Shown: piece after piece, positions 51,821-60,887 of the stretch
How positions within the stretch are numbered: position 1 is the stretch's first letter
How the letters are laid out: each line of letters starts with the position of its first letter
Assembly: GCF_028736035.1 (NCBI RefSeq)
Contig: NZ_CP117866.1
Span: 4,402,001-4,466,000 of the forward strand
Reading direction: 5' to 3'
Source of the DNA: Streptomyces sp. T12
GTDB taxonomy: Bacteria > Actinomycetota > Actinomycetes > Streptomycetales > Streptomycetaceae
DNA length: 64,000 nucleotides
Translations under genes and position numbers: made by a program
The notes under the pieces: generated by a model
Told to the model about the DNA's origin: nothing
Database searches by the model: none
The model's input: only the letters and a program-made list of their open reading frames with translations

Positions 51821-52248
51821 CCGAACTGCTGCACCCCGGAATCCTCGAATCCCTGGCCGGAGCCGGCCACGGCGCCCGCGTCCTGCTCGCCGACGGCCAC
51901 TACCCCGCGAGCACCGCCACCGGTTCACGGGCGAGGACCGTGCATCTCAACCTGTCCCCCGGTCTGCTCGACGTCACCACCGTGCTCGACGTCCTGCTGC
52001 GCGCCGTCCCCGTCGAGTCGGCCCACGTGATGGTGCCACCCGAGGGTGAACCGGAGCCGCCGGCCATCACCGAGTACCGCACACGGCTCGCACCGGCCCC
52101 CGTGGAAACACTCGGCCGCTTCGCCTTCTACGACGCCGCCCGCTCCCCCGACCTGGCGCTGGCGATCGTCACCGCCGACACCCGAACCTACGCCAACCTG
52201 CTGCTGACCATCGGCGTCCGCGCTGAAGGGACCCTGGGAACACGATGA
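51811..52248 (+). CDS. fucU: RbsD/FucU-family sugar mutarotase
   Basis: 145 aa from GTG 51811, overlapping the lactonase stop by 10 bases. Typical opening [20 protein letters not shown] then VLLADGHYPAST (the substrate loop with the catalytic His region), and YANLLLTIGV at the end. FucU enzymes interconvert the alpha and beta anomers of L-fucose, which speeds supply of the form used by the dehydrogenase. Confidence 0.88.
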   Translation: MLLTELLHPGILESLAGAGHGARVLLADGHYPASTATGSRARTVHLNLSPGLLDVTTVLDVLLRAVPVESAHVMVPPEGEPEPPAITEYRTRLAPAPVETLGRFAFYDAARSPDLALAIVTADTRTYANLLLTIGVRAEGTLGTR

Positions 52249-53288
52249 CTCTCGCCGTTCGCTATACCGCTGCCCGCACCCTGGACACGGCGCCCTCACA
52301 GGCTTCGCCCCCGGGCCCCGGCGAGGTCGAACTGGCCCCCGCCTACGTCGGCATCTGCGGCACCGACCTGCACATCTTCCACGGCGACATGGACGCCCGG
52401 GTCAGCACGCCCGCCGTCCTGGGACACGAGATGTCCGGCCGGGTCGTCCGCGTCGGGCCCGGCGTCGAGGACTGGCGGCCCGGCGACGCGGTCACCGTGA
52501 TGCCCCTGCGCTGGGACGACACCTGCCCGGCCTGCCAAGCCGGCCACCAGCACATCTGCCAGCACCTCGACTTCATCGGCATCGACTCCCCGGGCGCGAT
52601 GCAGCAGCGCTGGACCGTGCCCGCCTCGACGCTCGTCCGGCTGCCGGACTCGCTGCCGCTGGACCGGGGCGCGCTCGTCGAGCCCACGGCGGTCGCCGTG
52701 CACGACGTGGGCCGGGCCAGCGTGCGAGGCGGCGAGAAGGTCGTCGTGGTCGGCGGTGGGCCCGTCGGCGTGCTGATCGCGCTGGTCTCCCAGGCCACCG
52801 GCGCCGAGGTGCGGCTGGTCGAGCTGAGCGCCCACCGACGGCGGCTCGCCGAGGAGTTGGGGCTGACGGTCTGGAACCCGGCCGACGACGACGTGCCGGC
52901 GCTCGTGCGGAAGTGGACCGAAGACGCGGGCGCGGACGTCGCCTTCGAGGTGTCCGGTGCGGCGGGCGGCGTGGACACGGCGGTCGACGTGCTCGGCGTA
53001 CGCGGCCGGTTGTGCCTCGTCGCCATCCATCCCCGCCCCCGCGAGATCAACCTGCACCGGTTCTTCTGGCGTGAACTCACCCTCGTTGGCGCCCGGTTGT
53101 ACGACCGCTCCGACTTCGAGCGGGCGGTCACCCTGGTCGCCGACGGCACGATCCCGGCCGACCGGCTGATCAGCAAGGTCGTGCCGCTCACCCAGGCACC
53201 CGCCGCGTTCGAAGCCCTGGAGGGCGGCGGGGACGTGATGAAGATCCTCGTGGACTGCACCGACGACGCTCAGGGAGCCGCCGTATGA
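52245..53288 (+). CDS. Zinc-dependent MDR-family dehydrogenase
   Basis: 347 aa from ATG 52245 (ATGA overlap with fucU). Catalytic zinc ligands are visible in GICGTDLHIFHGD and GHEMSG. In the structural zinc lobe only three of four Cys remain: TCPACQAGHQHIC, with Asp at the usual first position. Rossmann loop VVVGGGPVGVLIAL and VELSAHR (Glu, favouring NAD). It resembles threonine/sorbitol dehydrogenases. Within this operon it could oxidise L-fucose or 2-keto-3-deoxy-L-fuconate, or reduce lactaldehyde. Confidence 0.87.
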   Translation: MTLAVRYTAARTLDTAPSQASPPGPGEVELAPAYVGICGTDLHIFHGDMDARVSTPAVLGHEMSGRVVRVGPGVEDWRPGDAVTVMPLRWDDTCPACQAGHQHICQHLDFIGIDSPGAMQQRWTVPASTLVRLPDSLPLDRGALVEPTAVAVHDVGRASVRGGEKVVVVGGGPVGVLIALVSQATGAEVRLVELSAHRRRLAEELGLTVWNPADDDVPALVRKWTEDAGADVAFEVSGAAGGVDTAVDVLGVRGRLCLVAIHPRPREINLHRFFWRELTLVGARLYDRSDFERAVTLVADGTIPADRLISKVVPLTQAPAAFEALEGGGDVMKILVDCTDDAQGAAV

Positions 53289-54046
53289 CCGCCTTCGACC
53301 TCACCGGGAAGCTCGCCGTCGTGACCGGTGCCCGGCGCGGCATCGGCCGGGCCATGGCCCGCGCGCTCGCCGAGGCCGGCGCGGACGTCATCGGCGTGAG
53401 TGCCTCGCTGGAGGAGTCCGGCAGCGACGTCGAGAAGGACGTCACCGCCGCGGGCCGTACCTTCGAGGCGATCCGGACCGACTTCGCCGACCCCGAGGCC
53501 GTCCGGGCACTGGGCGCGAACCTCGCGGGCCGCGAGCGTCCGGTGGACATCCTGGTCAACAACGCGGGCACCATCCGCCGCGCGGCGGCAGTCGAACACA
53601 CCGACACCGACTGGGCGTTGGTCCTCCAGGTCAACCTCACAGCCCAGTTCGCGCTGACGAGGGCCGTGGGCGCCACCATGGTGGCCCGTGGCCGAGGAAA
53701 GGTCATCTTCACCGCGTCTCTGCTCAGCTTCCAGGGCGGCATCACCGTCCCCGGCTACACGGCCGCCAAGCACGGCATCGCCGGCCTGACCAAGGCACTG
53801 GCCAACGAATGGGCCCCGCGCGGCGTCAACGTCAACGCCATCGCCCCCGGCTACATCGCCACCGACAACACCCAGGCACTGCAGGACGACCCGGCACGCA
53901 GCCGGGCCATCCTGGAACGCATCCCGGCCGGACGCTGGGGCACGGCCGACGACCTGGCGGGCGCCACCGTGTTCCTTGCCTCCGACGCTGCCGCGTATGT
54001 CCACGGCACCGTCCTGCCCGTCGACGGCGGATGGCTCGGCCGATGA
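53285..54046 (+). CDS. SDR, probable 2-keto-3-deoxy-L-fuconate dehydrogenase
   Basis: 253 aa from ATG 53285 (ATGA overlap). TGARRGIG, VNNAGTIRR, catalytic Ser within FTASLLSFQGG and YTAAK. It most resembles the 2-deoxy-D-gluconate/keto-deoxy-acid dehydrogenase subgroup (KduD-like). In known L-fucose routes such an enzyme oxidises 2-keto-3-deoxy-L-fuconate at C4. That product normally needs a fumarylacetoacetate-hydrolase-type enzyme, which is not seen in this locus. Confidence 0.85.
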   Translation: MTAFDLTGKLAVVTGARRGIGRAMARALAEAGADVIGVSASLEESGSDVEKDVTAAGRTFEAIRTDFADPEAVRALGANLAGRERPVDILVNNAGTIRRAAAVEHTDTDWALVLQVNLTAQFALTRAVGATMVARGRGKVIFTASLLSFQGGITVPGYTAAKHGIAGLTKALANEWAPRGVNVNAIAPGYIATDNTQALQDDPARSRAILERIPAGRWGTADDLAGATVFLASDAAAYVHGTVLPVDGGWLGR

Positions 54047-54672
54047 CCGCCAGCCTGGCCGCCGCCCTGTCCGGCGCCCGCATCCTGCCGGTGCTGACCG
54101 TGCCGTCGGCCACGATGGCCGCCCCGCTCGCCGACGCCCTGGCGGTGGGCGGGGCGCGGTGCGCCGAGGTCACCTTCCGCACCCCGGATGCCGAACAGGT
54201 CGTGAAGGCGATGGCGGCGCACGGTGGACTGGTCGTCGGAGCCGGTACCGTGCTCACCACCGAGCAGGCGGAGCGTGCCGTGGGCGCCGGTGCCCGCTTC
54301 GTGGTGTCGCCCGGCTTCGATCCCGAAGTCATGGAAAAATGCCGTGAGTTGGGGGTGCCGGTCGTGCCGGGCATCGCCACCGCAACCGAGCTGATGCGCG
54401 CCCTGCGGGCCGGCCTGGACACGGTCAAGCTGTTCCCCGCCGAGCCACTCGGGGGCACGTCGATGCTCCGGGCCCTGGCGGCTCCGTTCCCGCGGGCGCG
54501 GTTCGTGCCGACCGGCGGCATCCGCCCCGCGCACCTGTCCGGCTACCTCTCCCACCCGGCGGTCGTCGCCGTCGGCGGCACTTGGATGGCCACCGCCGAA
54601 CACCTGGAGCGGGGCGACTTCGCGGAGATCCGGAAGCTGACGGCCGAAGCCGTGGAGAGGAGCGCGCCATGA
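54043..54672 (+). CDS. KDPG/KHG-type aldolase
   Basis: 209 aa from ATG 54043 (ATGA overlap). Eda-type TIM barrel with EVTFRTPDAE (catalytic Glu), VVGAGTVLT, FVVSPGFD, VPVVPGIATATE, DTVKLFPAEP (Schiff-base Lys) and FVPTGGI. Pyruvate-forming class I aldolase. Here it could split 2-keto-3-deoxy-L-fuconate into pyruvate and L-lactaldehyde, or a phosphorylated keto-deoxy acid made by the adjacent kinase. Confidence 0.9.
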   Translation: MTASLAAALSGARILPVLTVPSATMAAPLADALAVGGARCAEVTFRTPDAEQVVKAMAAHGGLVVGAGTVLTTEQAERAVGAGARFVVSPGFDPEVMEKCRELGVPVVPGIATATELMRALRAGLDTVKLFPAEPLGGTSMLRALAAPFPRARFVPTGGIRPAHLSGYLSHPAVVAVGGTWMATAEHLERGDFAEIRKLTAEAVERSAP

Positions 54673-55718
54673 GTGGGCGGACTCCGCAGGTGGTGGCCCT
54701 GGGCGAGGTGATGCTCCGCTTCGACCCGGGCGAGGGCCGGATCCGCACCGCGCGGACGTTCCAGGTGTGGGAGGGCGGCGGCGAGTACAACGTCGTACGC
54801 GGTCTGCGCCGCTGCTTCGGCCTGCGCACGGCTGTGGTGACGGCTCTGGTGGACAACGCGGTGGGACACCTCACCGAGGACCTCGTCCTGCAGGGCGGGG
54901 TCGACACCTCGTTGATCAGCTGGGTGCCTGGTGACGGCATCGGCCGTACCGCCCGCAACGGGCTGAACTTCGTCGAGCGGGGCTTCGGCATCCGGGGAGC
55001 ACTGGGCGTGAGTGATCGCGCGAACACCGCGGTCTCCCAGTTGCGGCCCGGCGCCGTCGACTGGGACGCGGTCTTCACCGCCGGCGTCCGCTGGTTCCAC
55101 ACCGGCGGCATCTTCGCCGGGCTCTCGGACACCACGGTGGAGGTGGCCGAGGAGGCGATGGCCACCGCCCGGCGCCATGGCGTGACCGTCTCCTACGACC
55201 CCAACTACCGCCCCAGCCTCTGGGCCGACCGAGGCGGACCGGAGCGGGCGCGCGAGGTCGATCTGCGGCTCGCCCGGTACGCCGACGTCGTGGTGGGGGC
55301 GCTGGGCCTGGCCGGGAAGTACCCCGGTGCGGTGCTCATCGAGGCCGACGAGGTCCCGGACGCGCTGTCGGAGGTCGCCGGCCGGACACCCGGGGCGGGG
55401 GTGCTGGCGACGACCTTGCGGAACGTGCCGTCGGCCGGCGTGAACGACTGGTCCTCGGCCGCCTGGTCCGCCGCGACCGGTTTCGTCAGCGGCCCGCGGA
55501 TGCCGGGGCTGCACGTCCTGGACCGCATCGGCTCCGGCGACGGATTCGCCGCCGGGCTGATCTACGGCCTGCTGACCGGTGCCGGCCTGGAGCGTGCCCT
55601 CGCCTACGGCACCGCCCACGGCGCACTCACCATGACCACGCCCGGCGATGTGTCCATGGCCACGCTCACCGAGGTCGAGGCGCTCGTCGCGGGTGGCTCC
55701 GCCCACGTCAGACGCTGA
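54669..55718 (+). CDS. PfkB-family sugar kinase (KdgK-like)
   Basis: 349 aa from ATG 54669 (ATGA overlap). Opening VVALGEVMLRFDPG, glycine pair in WEGGGEYNVVRGL, SYDPNYRPSLW and the C-terminal catalytic motif DRIGSGDGFAAG (Asp base; Ser replaces the usual Ala). Resembles 2-keto-3-deoxygluconate kinases. A 6-deoxy acid from L-fucose lacks the C6 hydroxyl these enzymes phosphorylate, so either another sugar is also used or the kinase acts at another hydroxyl. Confidence 0.88.
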   Translation: MSGRTPQVVALGEVMLRFDPGEGRIRTARTFQVWEGGGEYNVVRGLRRCFGLRTAVVTALVDNAVGHLTEDLVLQGGVDTSLISWVPGDGIGRTARNGLNFVERGFGIRGALGVSDRANTAVSQLRPGAVDWDAVFTAGVRWFHTGGIFAGLSDTTVEVAEEAMATARRHGVTVSYDPNYRPSLWADRGGPERAREVDLRLARYADVVVGALGLAGKYPGAVLIEADEVPDALSEVAGRTPGAGVLATTLRNVPSAGVNDWSSAAWSAATGFVSGPRMPGLHVLDRIGSGDGFAAGLIYGLLTGAGLERALAYGTAHGALTMTTPGDVSMATLTEVEALVAGGSAHVRR

Positions 55719-55753
55719 CCGTACGCCGATCGAACATCCCCCAGGAGAACGTC

Positions 55754-56767
55754 TTGCAACTCCGGAAGATCCACCACACAAGCGTCGAACTCACCGAACT
55801 CGGATTCGGTGCCTCGGTGATCGGCAACCTCTACCGGGTCACCCCCGCCGCCGACGCGGCCGCCGCGGTCGACAAGGCCTGGGGGGCCGGCATCCGGTAC
55901 TTCGACACCGCGCCCCACTACGGCCTGGGCCTGTCGGAGCGACGCCTTGGCGCGGCGCTGCGGGACCGTCCGCGGGACGCGTACGCCGTCTCCTCCAAGG
56001 TGGGCCGCCTGCTGGTCCCGAACGAGCGCCCGCAGGGCGTTGACAGCGAGGGCTTCGTCGTACGGGACGACCTGCGCCGCCAGTGGGACTTCAGCCGCGA
56101 CGGGGTGCTCCGCTCGGTCGCGGACACGCTGGAGCGCACTGGCCTGGACCGGCTGGACGTGGTGTACCTGCACGACCCGGACGACCACTGGCAGCAGGCG
56201 GCCGACGAGGCGATGCCCGCGCTCGCGGAGCTGCGCGACCAGGGCGTGGTCGGCGCGATCGGCGCCGGCATGAACCAGTCGGCGATGCTCGCCCGGTTCC
56301 TGCGCGAGACCGCCGCCGACGTGGTGATGCTGGCCGGGCGCTACAGCCTCCTCGACCAATCGGCGCTGGACGACGTCCTGCCCGCCGCGCTGGAACACGG
56401 CAAGAGCGTCGTGGCGGTTGGGGTGTTCAACTCCGGGCTGCTCTCCCGTGACCGGCCCGCCGAGGGCATGAAGTACGACTACCAGGACGCCCCGCCCGAG
56501 CTCGTCGCCCGAGCCCTCGCGATCGCCGAGGTCTGCGCACGCCACGACACCAGCCTTCCCGCCGCGGCGATGGCGTTCCCCTTCACCCACCCCAGTATCA
56601 TCAACGTCACTCTCGGTATGCGGAACCCGGGACAGGTCGCACGGAACGTGAAACTCCAGGGTCGCCGTGTCCCGGAGGGTCTCTGGGAAGACCTTCGTGC
56701 GCGAGGCCTAATCAGGTCGGACGTGCCCGAGGAGCACACGCATGGAGAGGGTTCGCAGTGTCTCTGA
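55754..56767 (+). CDS. Aldo/keto reductase, probable L-fucose (D-threo-aldose) 1-dehydrogenase
   Basis: 337 aa from TTG 55754, with AGGAG at 55743-55747. AKR barrel landmarks: LTELGFGASVIGNLY, RYFDTAPHYGLGLSERRLG (Asp and Tyr of the tetrad), SSKVGRLL (Lys) and DVVYLHDPDDHW. The GLSERRLG and LHDPD motifs match D-threo-aldose 1-dehydrogenases, which oxidise L-fucose to its lactone. It thus likely performs the first step. Overlaps the GntR gene by 10 bases. Confidence 0.88.
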   Translation: MQLRKIHHTSVELTELGFGASVIGNLYRVTPAADAAAAVDKAWGAGIRYFDTAPHYGLGLSERRLGAALRDRPRDAYAVSSKVGRLLVPNERPQGVDSEGFVVRDDLRRQWDFSRDGVLRSVADTLERTGLDRLDVVYLHDPDDHWQQAADEAMPALAELRDQGVVGAIGAGMNQSAMLARFLRETAADVVMLAGRYSLLDQSALDDVLPAALEHGKSVVAVGVFNSGLLSRDRPAEGMKYDYQDAPPELVARALAIAEVCARHDTSLPAAAMAFPFTHPSIINVTLGMRNPGQVARNVKLQGRRVPEGLWEDLRARGLIRSDVPEEHTHGEGSQCL

Positions 56768-57459
56768 CGGACAAGGCCATAGAACAGATCCGTGAGCTGA
56801 TCCAGACCGGCGCCCTGCCGCCGGGTTCCAAGCTGCCGCCGGAACCGGAGCTGGCCGCCCAGCTGGGGCTCTCCCGCAACCTGGCGCGGGAGGCGGTGAA
56901 GGCGCTGGCCGTCGCCCGGGTGCTGGAGGTCAGACGGGGTGACGGCACCTACGTCACCAGCCTCCAGCCGAGCCTCCTCTTCGGGAGCCTCGGCGGTGCG
57001 GTGGAACTCCTCCAGGGCGACTCAGGAGCACTGCTCGACCTGATGGAGGTGCGGCGGCTGCTCGAACCGGCGGCCACCGCGCTGGCCGCCACGAGGATCT
57101 CCGACGAACAACTGGCCCAGGTGAAAAGGCACCTCGACGCCATGCGAGATGCCCGCGATGACGTCGAGGCGCTGAACGCCCACGACGCGGCCTTCCACCA
57201 CGCCGTCGTCTCGGCCACGGGCAACGAGTCCCTGCTGACCCTCCTGGAGGGCGTCTCGGGCCGTACTCTGCGCGCCCGTATCTGGCGCGGCCTGGTCGAC
57301 AGCCGGGCCGCGGGCAGGACGCTCGAGGAACACGAGGCCATCTTCGCCGCTCTCTCGGCCCGGGACGCCCCCCTGAGCCAGGCGGCCGCACTGCTGCACG
57401 TCAGCAACACGGAGCGGTGGCTGCGAGAGCACCTGGTTGCCAAGGGCGAGGCGCACTGA
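56758..57459 (+). CDS. GntR-family regulator, FadR subfamily
   Basis: 233 aa from GTG 56758, with GGAGAGG upstream. Winged helix at about 1-70 (IRELIQTGALPPGSKLPPEP, ELAAQLGLSRNLAREAVKAL, VRRGDGTYV). An FCD ligand domain follows (DLMEVRRLLEPAATALAA, HDAAFHHAVVSATGN, HEAIFAALSARD), with His and Asp positions that bind a metal and an acid ligand. Last gene of the fucose operon; likely its repressor, with a keto-deoxy acid or fuconate as inducer. Confidence 0.93.
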   Translation: MSLTDKAIEQIRELIQTGALPPGSKLPPEPELAAQLGLSRNLAREAVKALAVARVLEVRRGDGTYVTSLQPSLLFGSLGGAVELLQGDSGALLDLMEVRRLLEPAATALAATRISDEQLAQVKRHLDAMRDARDDVEALNAHDAAFHHAVVSATGNESLLTLLEGVSGRTLRARIWRGLVDSRAAGRTLEEHEAIFAALSARDAPLSQAAALLHVSNTERWLREHLVAKGEAH

Positions 57460-57625
57460 TCACGCACCGCGCGCAGGTCTTCCCGTCCCCTCAGGTGTCA
57501 CGGTGGAGGTCAGCGGCAGACGCGGACGGATTCCTTACGGCTGTCGGATCACAGATCACTTCCGCTTCGCGGTCGCAGCCGACACAGCAGGAGTTGGCCG
57601 CGTGGTTGCCGCAGATGACTCGCGC

Positions 57626-58600
57626 TCACTCGGCAAGGAGCCGCCGCAGCCAGTTCAGGCGTGCGGCCAGGGCCGTGCGGGCGAGGGCCGCCTGCGGGGC
57701 GAAGCCCTCGAAACCGTGGAAGCCACCCGGCCACACATGCAGTTCGGCCACTCCGCCGACCTGCCAGATGCGGGAGGCGTACTCGACGACCTCATCCCGG
57801 AAGGTCTCCGCCGAGCCGACGTCGAGATAGGCCGGAGGCAGCCCGGACAGATCCCCCGTACGGGCGGGCGCCGCGTAAGGGGACACGTCCGAGCCACCAC
57901 GCTGTCCGCCCAGCAGCGCTGTCCAGCCGGACTCGTTGGCCGTACGGTCCCAGATGCCAAGGCCCTGCATCTGGTGGGCGGACGGTGTGTCGTTGCGGTC
58001 GTCCAGCATCGGACCCATGAGCAACTGTCCGCGGGGCTGCGGCCCCTTGCGATCCCTGAGCAGCAGCGTGAGCGCGGCGGCCAGGCCACCGCCCGCGCTG
58101 GCTCCCGCTACGACGATCCGCTGGGAGTCACCGCCGATCTCCCGCGCGTGGTCGGCCGTCCACGACAGGCCGGCGTACACGTCCTCGACCGGCGCGGGGT
58201 GCGGGTGTTCCGGTGCGAGCCGGTACGCGACGGACACCACCACCGCATTCAGCTCCCGTGCCCAGTCCACGATCATGTCCACACCAGACCGGTTGTTGCC
58301 GATCACCATGCCTCCGCCGTGGACGTGGTAGATCACGGGCCGCGGGCCGCCGACTGCCGCGGGGCGGCAGATCAGGAGCGAGATGTCGGGGGCGCCCTCA
58401 GGTCCCGGTACGACCCGGTCCTCGACCTCGAAGAAGCCGTGGTGACTCAGCTGTTCGTCGTCCGAGGCCGCGCCGCCCAGCATCTGGCGAGCGGCAGCGA
58501 TCCCCTCCGCGGTGAGCTCGGGAAATGTGCTGCCCTGGGCTGCCATCGCCTGCAGAACAGCGCCGAGTTCGGTATCGAAGGGGGGCGGTGTCGGTTTCAC
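57626..58600 (-). CDS. Alpha/beta hydrolase of the HSL type
   Basis: 324 aa from GTG 58600, overlapping the TetR stop (GTGA). HSL motifs: VHGGGMVIG oxyanion hole, YRLAPEHPHPAP, GASAGGGLAAA nucleophile elbow, DVGSAETFRDE acid region, GGFHGFEGF with the catalytic His. Soluble carboxylesterase. Third gene of an operon with a TetR regulator and an MDR oxidoreductase, suggesting a small ester or lactone degradation pathway. Confidence 0.9.
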   Translation of the reverse strand: MKPTPPPFDTELGAVLQAMAAQGSTFPELTAEGIAAARQMLGGAASDDEQLSHHGFFEVEDRVVPGPEGAPDISLLICRPAAVGGPRPVIYHVHGGGMVIGNNRSGVDMIVDWARELNAVVVSVAYRLAPEHPHPAPVEDVYAGLSWTADHAREIGGDSQRIVVAGASAGGGLAAALTLLLRDRKGPQPRGQLLMGPMLDDRNDTPSAHQMQGLGIWDRTANESGWTALLGGQRGGSDVSPYAAPARTGDLSGLPPAYLDVGSAETFRDEVVEYASRIWQVGGVAELHVWPGGFHGFEGFAPQAALARTALAARLNWLRRLLAE

Positions 58601-59136
58601 GGTGTCTCCTCACATGATTGCTTCACGGTGAGCAGCGGCAGGACGATCTCGTCGACCAGGCGGGCGTCGTGGCCGGGTGGCAGTTCGCCGCGTTTCTCGG
58701 CCCGGGCGCAGATCACTCGGCCGGGCGATTCCTCCAACATCGCCAACGGCCGTATTCCTGCTGCCAGTTCGGCGTCATGGCGCACCGCGAGGAAGAGACC
58801 GGCGATCACGGCACCCTTCTGGCCGGACGCCAGCTCGGCGAGACCGTCCACGGAGGCCACCAGGTCGCCGCGCAGTGTGCCGGTGTCCGGCACCGCAAGG
58901 CTCGTCACATGCGAGGCGCGAACGGCGACGGTGACGAGCTCGCCCTTGGTACGCCGGTGACGGTACAGCGTGGCCTTGCTCGCACGGGCGCGGGCCGCCA
59001 CTGCCTCGTAGCGCAGACCCTCATAACCCGACTCGGCGAGCACTTCGTACGTCGCGCGCAGGATCGCTCTCTGCCGGGAGGCTCTGATCCACTTAGTGGA
59101 TTTCAGCGTCCCGTGCGCCGGTGCCGGCACCGTCAT
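58597..59136 (-). CDS. TetR-family transcriptional regulator
   Basis: 179 aa from ATG 59136 (GTG 59157 in frame). HTH at about 38-60: YEAVAARARASKATLYRHRR followed by TKGELVTVAV. C-terminal ligand domain ends KRGELPPGHDARLVDEIVLP. It sits in the middle of the operon between the MDR and hydrolase genes, so it likely autoregulates all three. Confidence 0.88.
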   Translation of the reverse strand: MTVPAPAHGTLKSTKWIRASRQRAILRATYEVLAESGYEGLRYEAVAARARASKATLYRHRRTKGELVTVAVRASHVTSLAVPDTGTLRGDLVASVDGLAELASGQKGAVIAGLFLAVRHDAELAAGIRPLAMLEESPGRVICARAEKRGELPPGHDARLVDEIVLPLLTVKQSCEETP

Positions 59137-59158
59137 GTCCCTTGCCTCGCCCGGCACG

Positions 59159-60139
59159 TCAGGCGAATACCTGGACGAGCTTGCCCCGGACCCGACGGCC
59201 CGCCAGTTCGGTCAGCGCCGCCGGCACGTCTTCCAGGGGCAGGGTTCGGGTCACCATCGGGTCCAGCCGTCCGTCGGCGGCCATGCCGAGCAACTCGGTG
59301 AGCATCGTCGACAGTTGCCTACGGGATCGTTCGTCTCCCACCGTGTACGCGGCGCCCAGCGCGATCTCGTGAAGGGAGGGTGCCATCGAGAACGGCGGCA
59401 CAACGCTCAGGTCCGGCCGTCCCGCGATCGCGGCGAGGCCGCCACCGTGCACCAGGAGACCGAGGCAGGCATTGGCTGAGTCCGGGCCCACCGTGTCGAC
59501 CACCGCGTCCACACCCCGGCCGCCGGTCAACTCCCGGACACGAGAAGGTATGTCCTCGGTGCGGTGGTCGACGACGGCTTCCGCGCCGAGTCCCTTCACA
59601 TGCGCGGTGTTGGGGGCGGACGCGGTGGCGAACACCCTTGCTCCGGTCAGTGCGGCAAGCTGGACCGCGAAGCCGCCGACTCCCCCGGCACCACCGGTGA
59701 CGAGAACGGTGTCCCCCGCGGCGACGTGCAGACGGCGCGCCACCGCCTGATAGGCCGTCAGGCCCGCCGACGGCAGAGCAGCGGCTTCCGTCGGATCGAG
59801 GCCGATCGGCACCGGCGCCAGGACAGTGGCGTCCGCCAAGGTGTACTCCGCGAAGCCGCCGCGCTCGCGGATGTCCGCGTGGTACGCGACGCGATGCCCC
59901 GCGCGGACGTTCGTCACTCCCGGACCGAGTGTGTGCACAGTGCCCACGACGTCCAGTCCGAGAACGGCCGGCCAGGTCCACTCCGGGATGCCGTAGGCGG
60001 CCCGCTGGTAGTCCGACGGGTTCAGTCCGCAGGCCTCGACCCTGATGCGCACCTGCCCCGGTCCGGGCTCGGGGACCGGCAGGTTCGCGAGCCGCAGGGT
60101 GTCGCATGGGCCGGGCCGGTCGAGAACCAGAGCGCGCAT
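59159..60139 (-). CDS. Quinone-oxidoreductase-like MDR protein
   Basis: 326 aa from ATG 60139. The zinc ligands of alcohol dehydrogenases are absent. It has the quinone oxidoreductase pattern: ACGLNPSDYQRAAYGIPEW, GLDVVGTVHTLGPGV, VTGGAGGVGGFAVQLA and a final RRVRGKLVQVF. NADPH-dependent reduction of enones or quinones is usual. First gene of the MDR-TetR-hydrolase operon. Confidence 0.9.
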   Translation of the reverse strand: MRALVLDRPGPCDTLRLANLPVPEPGPGQVRIRVEACGLNPSDYQRAAYGIPEWTWPAVLGLDVVGTVHTLGPGVTNVRAGHRVAYHADIRERGGFAEYTLADATVLAPVPIGLDPTEAAALPSAGLTAYQAVARRLHVAAGDTVLVTGGAGGVGGFAVQLAALTGARVFATASAPNTAHVKGLGAEAVVDHRTEDIPSRVRELTGGRGVDAVVDTVGPDSANACLGLLVHGGGLAAIAGRPDLSVVPPFSMAPSLHEIALGAAYTVGDERSRRQLSTMLTELLGMAADGRLDPMVTRTLPLEDVPAALTELAGRRVRGKLVQVFA

Positions 60140-60887
60140 GAAGGATTCTGCTCCTTGGGTGTCGTCATGGATGCGTGGAATGCCGCTCTCCGCCGGGCAC
60201 AACGGCTGCTTACCGGGATCCTCAAGGACTTTGACGTAGTCATGTCCGGGAGCCGGCTCTCGTGGTCGAGGTGGGCGAGCGACGTGTCGATCGTGGGTTT
60301 CCTGCCCAGCCGGCCGAGGGACGAGAACACCGAAGGAACCCGCCTCCGCACCGACGATCATGATCGTCGCGGCGGGGGCGGCACAGTTGCGTGGCGGCGG
60401 TGAACGCCCTGATTGCCGACGCAGTCGAACACAGGGCGTGCTCGTACCGCTCGCCAGGTCCCGTACGGCCCACTGTGCTCCAAGGGTTCCGACGCGATCA
60501 CCCGCCCGGCATCACCGCCGTCCCGCCCGGTCGGGGCGGACGGGTTCCGAAGGCGAGTGAGGTCAGGCTCTCGCACCGCGCGTCACGGCCCTCGCGGCAC
60601 ATCGCGCACCGTGACACCGTGGCCGACCAGCCGGCACTGTTCCGCTCCACTGCTGCCCGGAGAGGAACGGCGGATACGGCTCTCCCGCTCCGCACGCCGT
60701 GACGTCGGACCCTCACACCCCGCGCCTTCCGCTTCCCGCGACAACCGTGCCGGGCCCGGCCGTCTCCGGCAGCGAGGAGTCCTTGGACCCGACCTGTTCA
60801 CGGCCGTGATGAGCACTGCTCTCATGCTGTACCTCCAGCAGACGGGTCAGGGAAGCTCGCGGGCCGCGGCCGGGAGTTTCGGACGGG
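60140..60887. other. 748-base region without a convincing gene
   Basis: Short frames on both strands have poor codon bias and no recognisable motif. One stretch near 60783-60840 reads like part of a membrane helix (LFTAVMSTALMLYLQQ) but has no gene around it, so it may be a decayed remnant. Confidence 0.35.
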
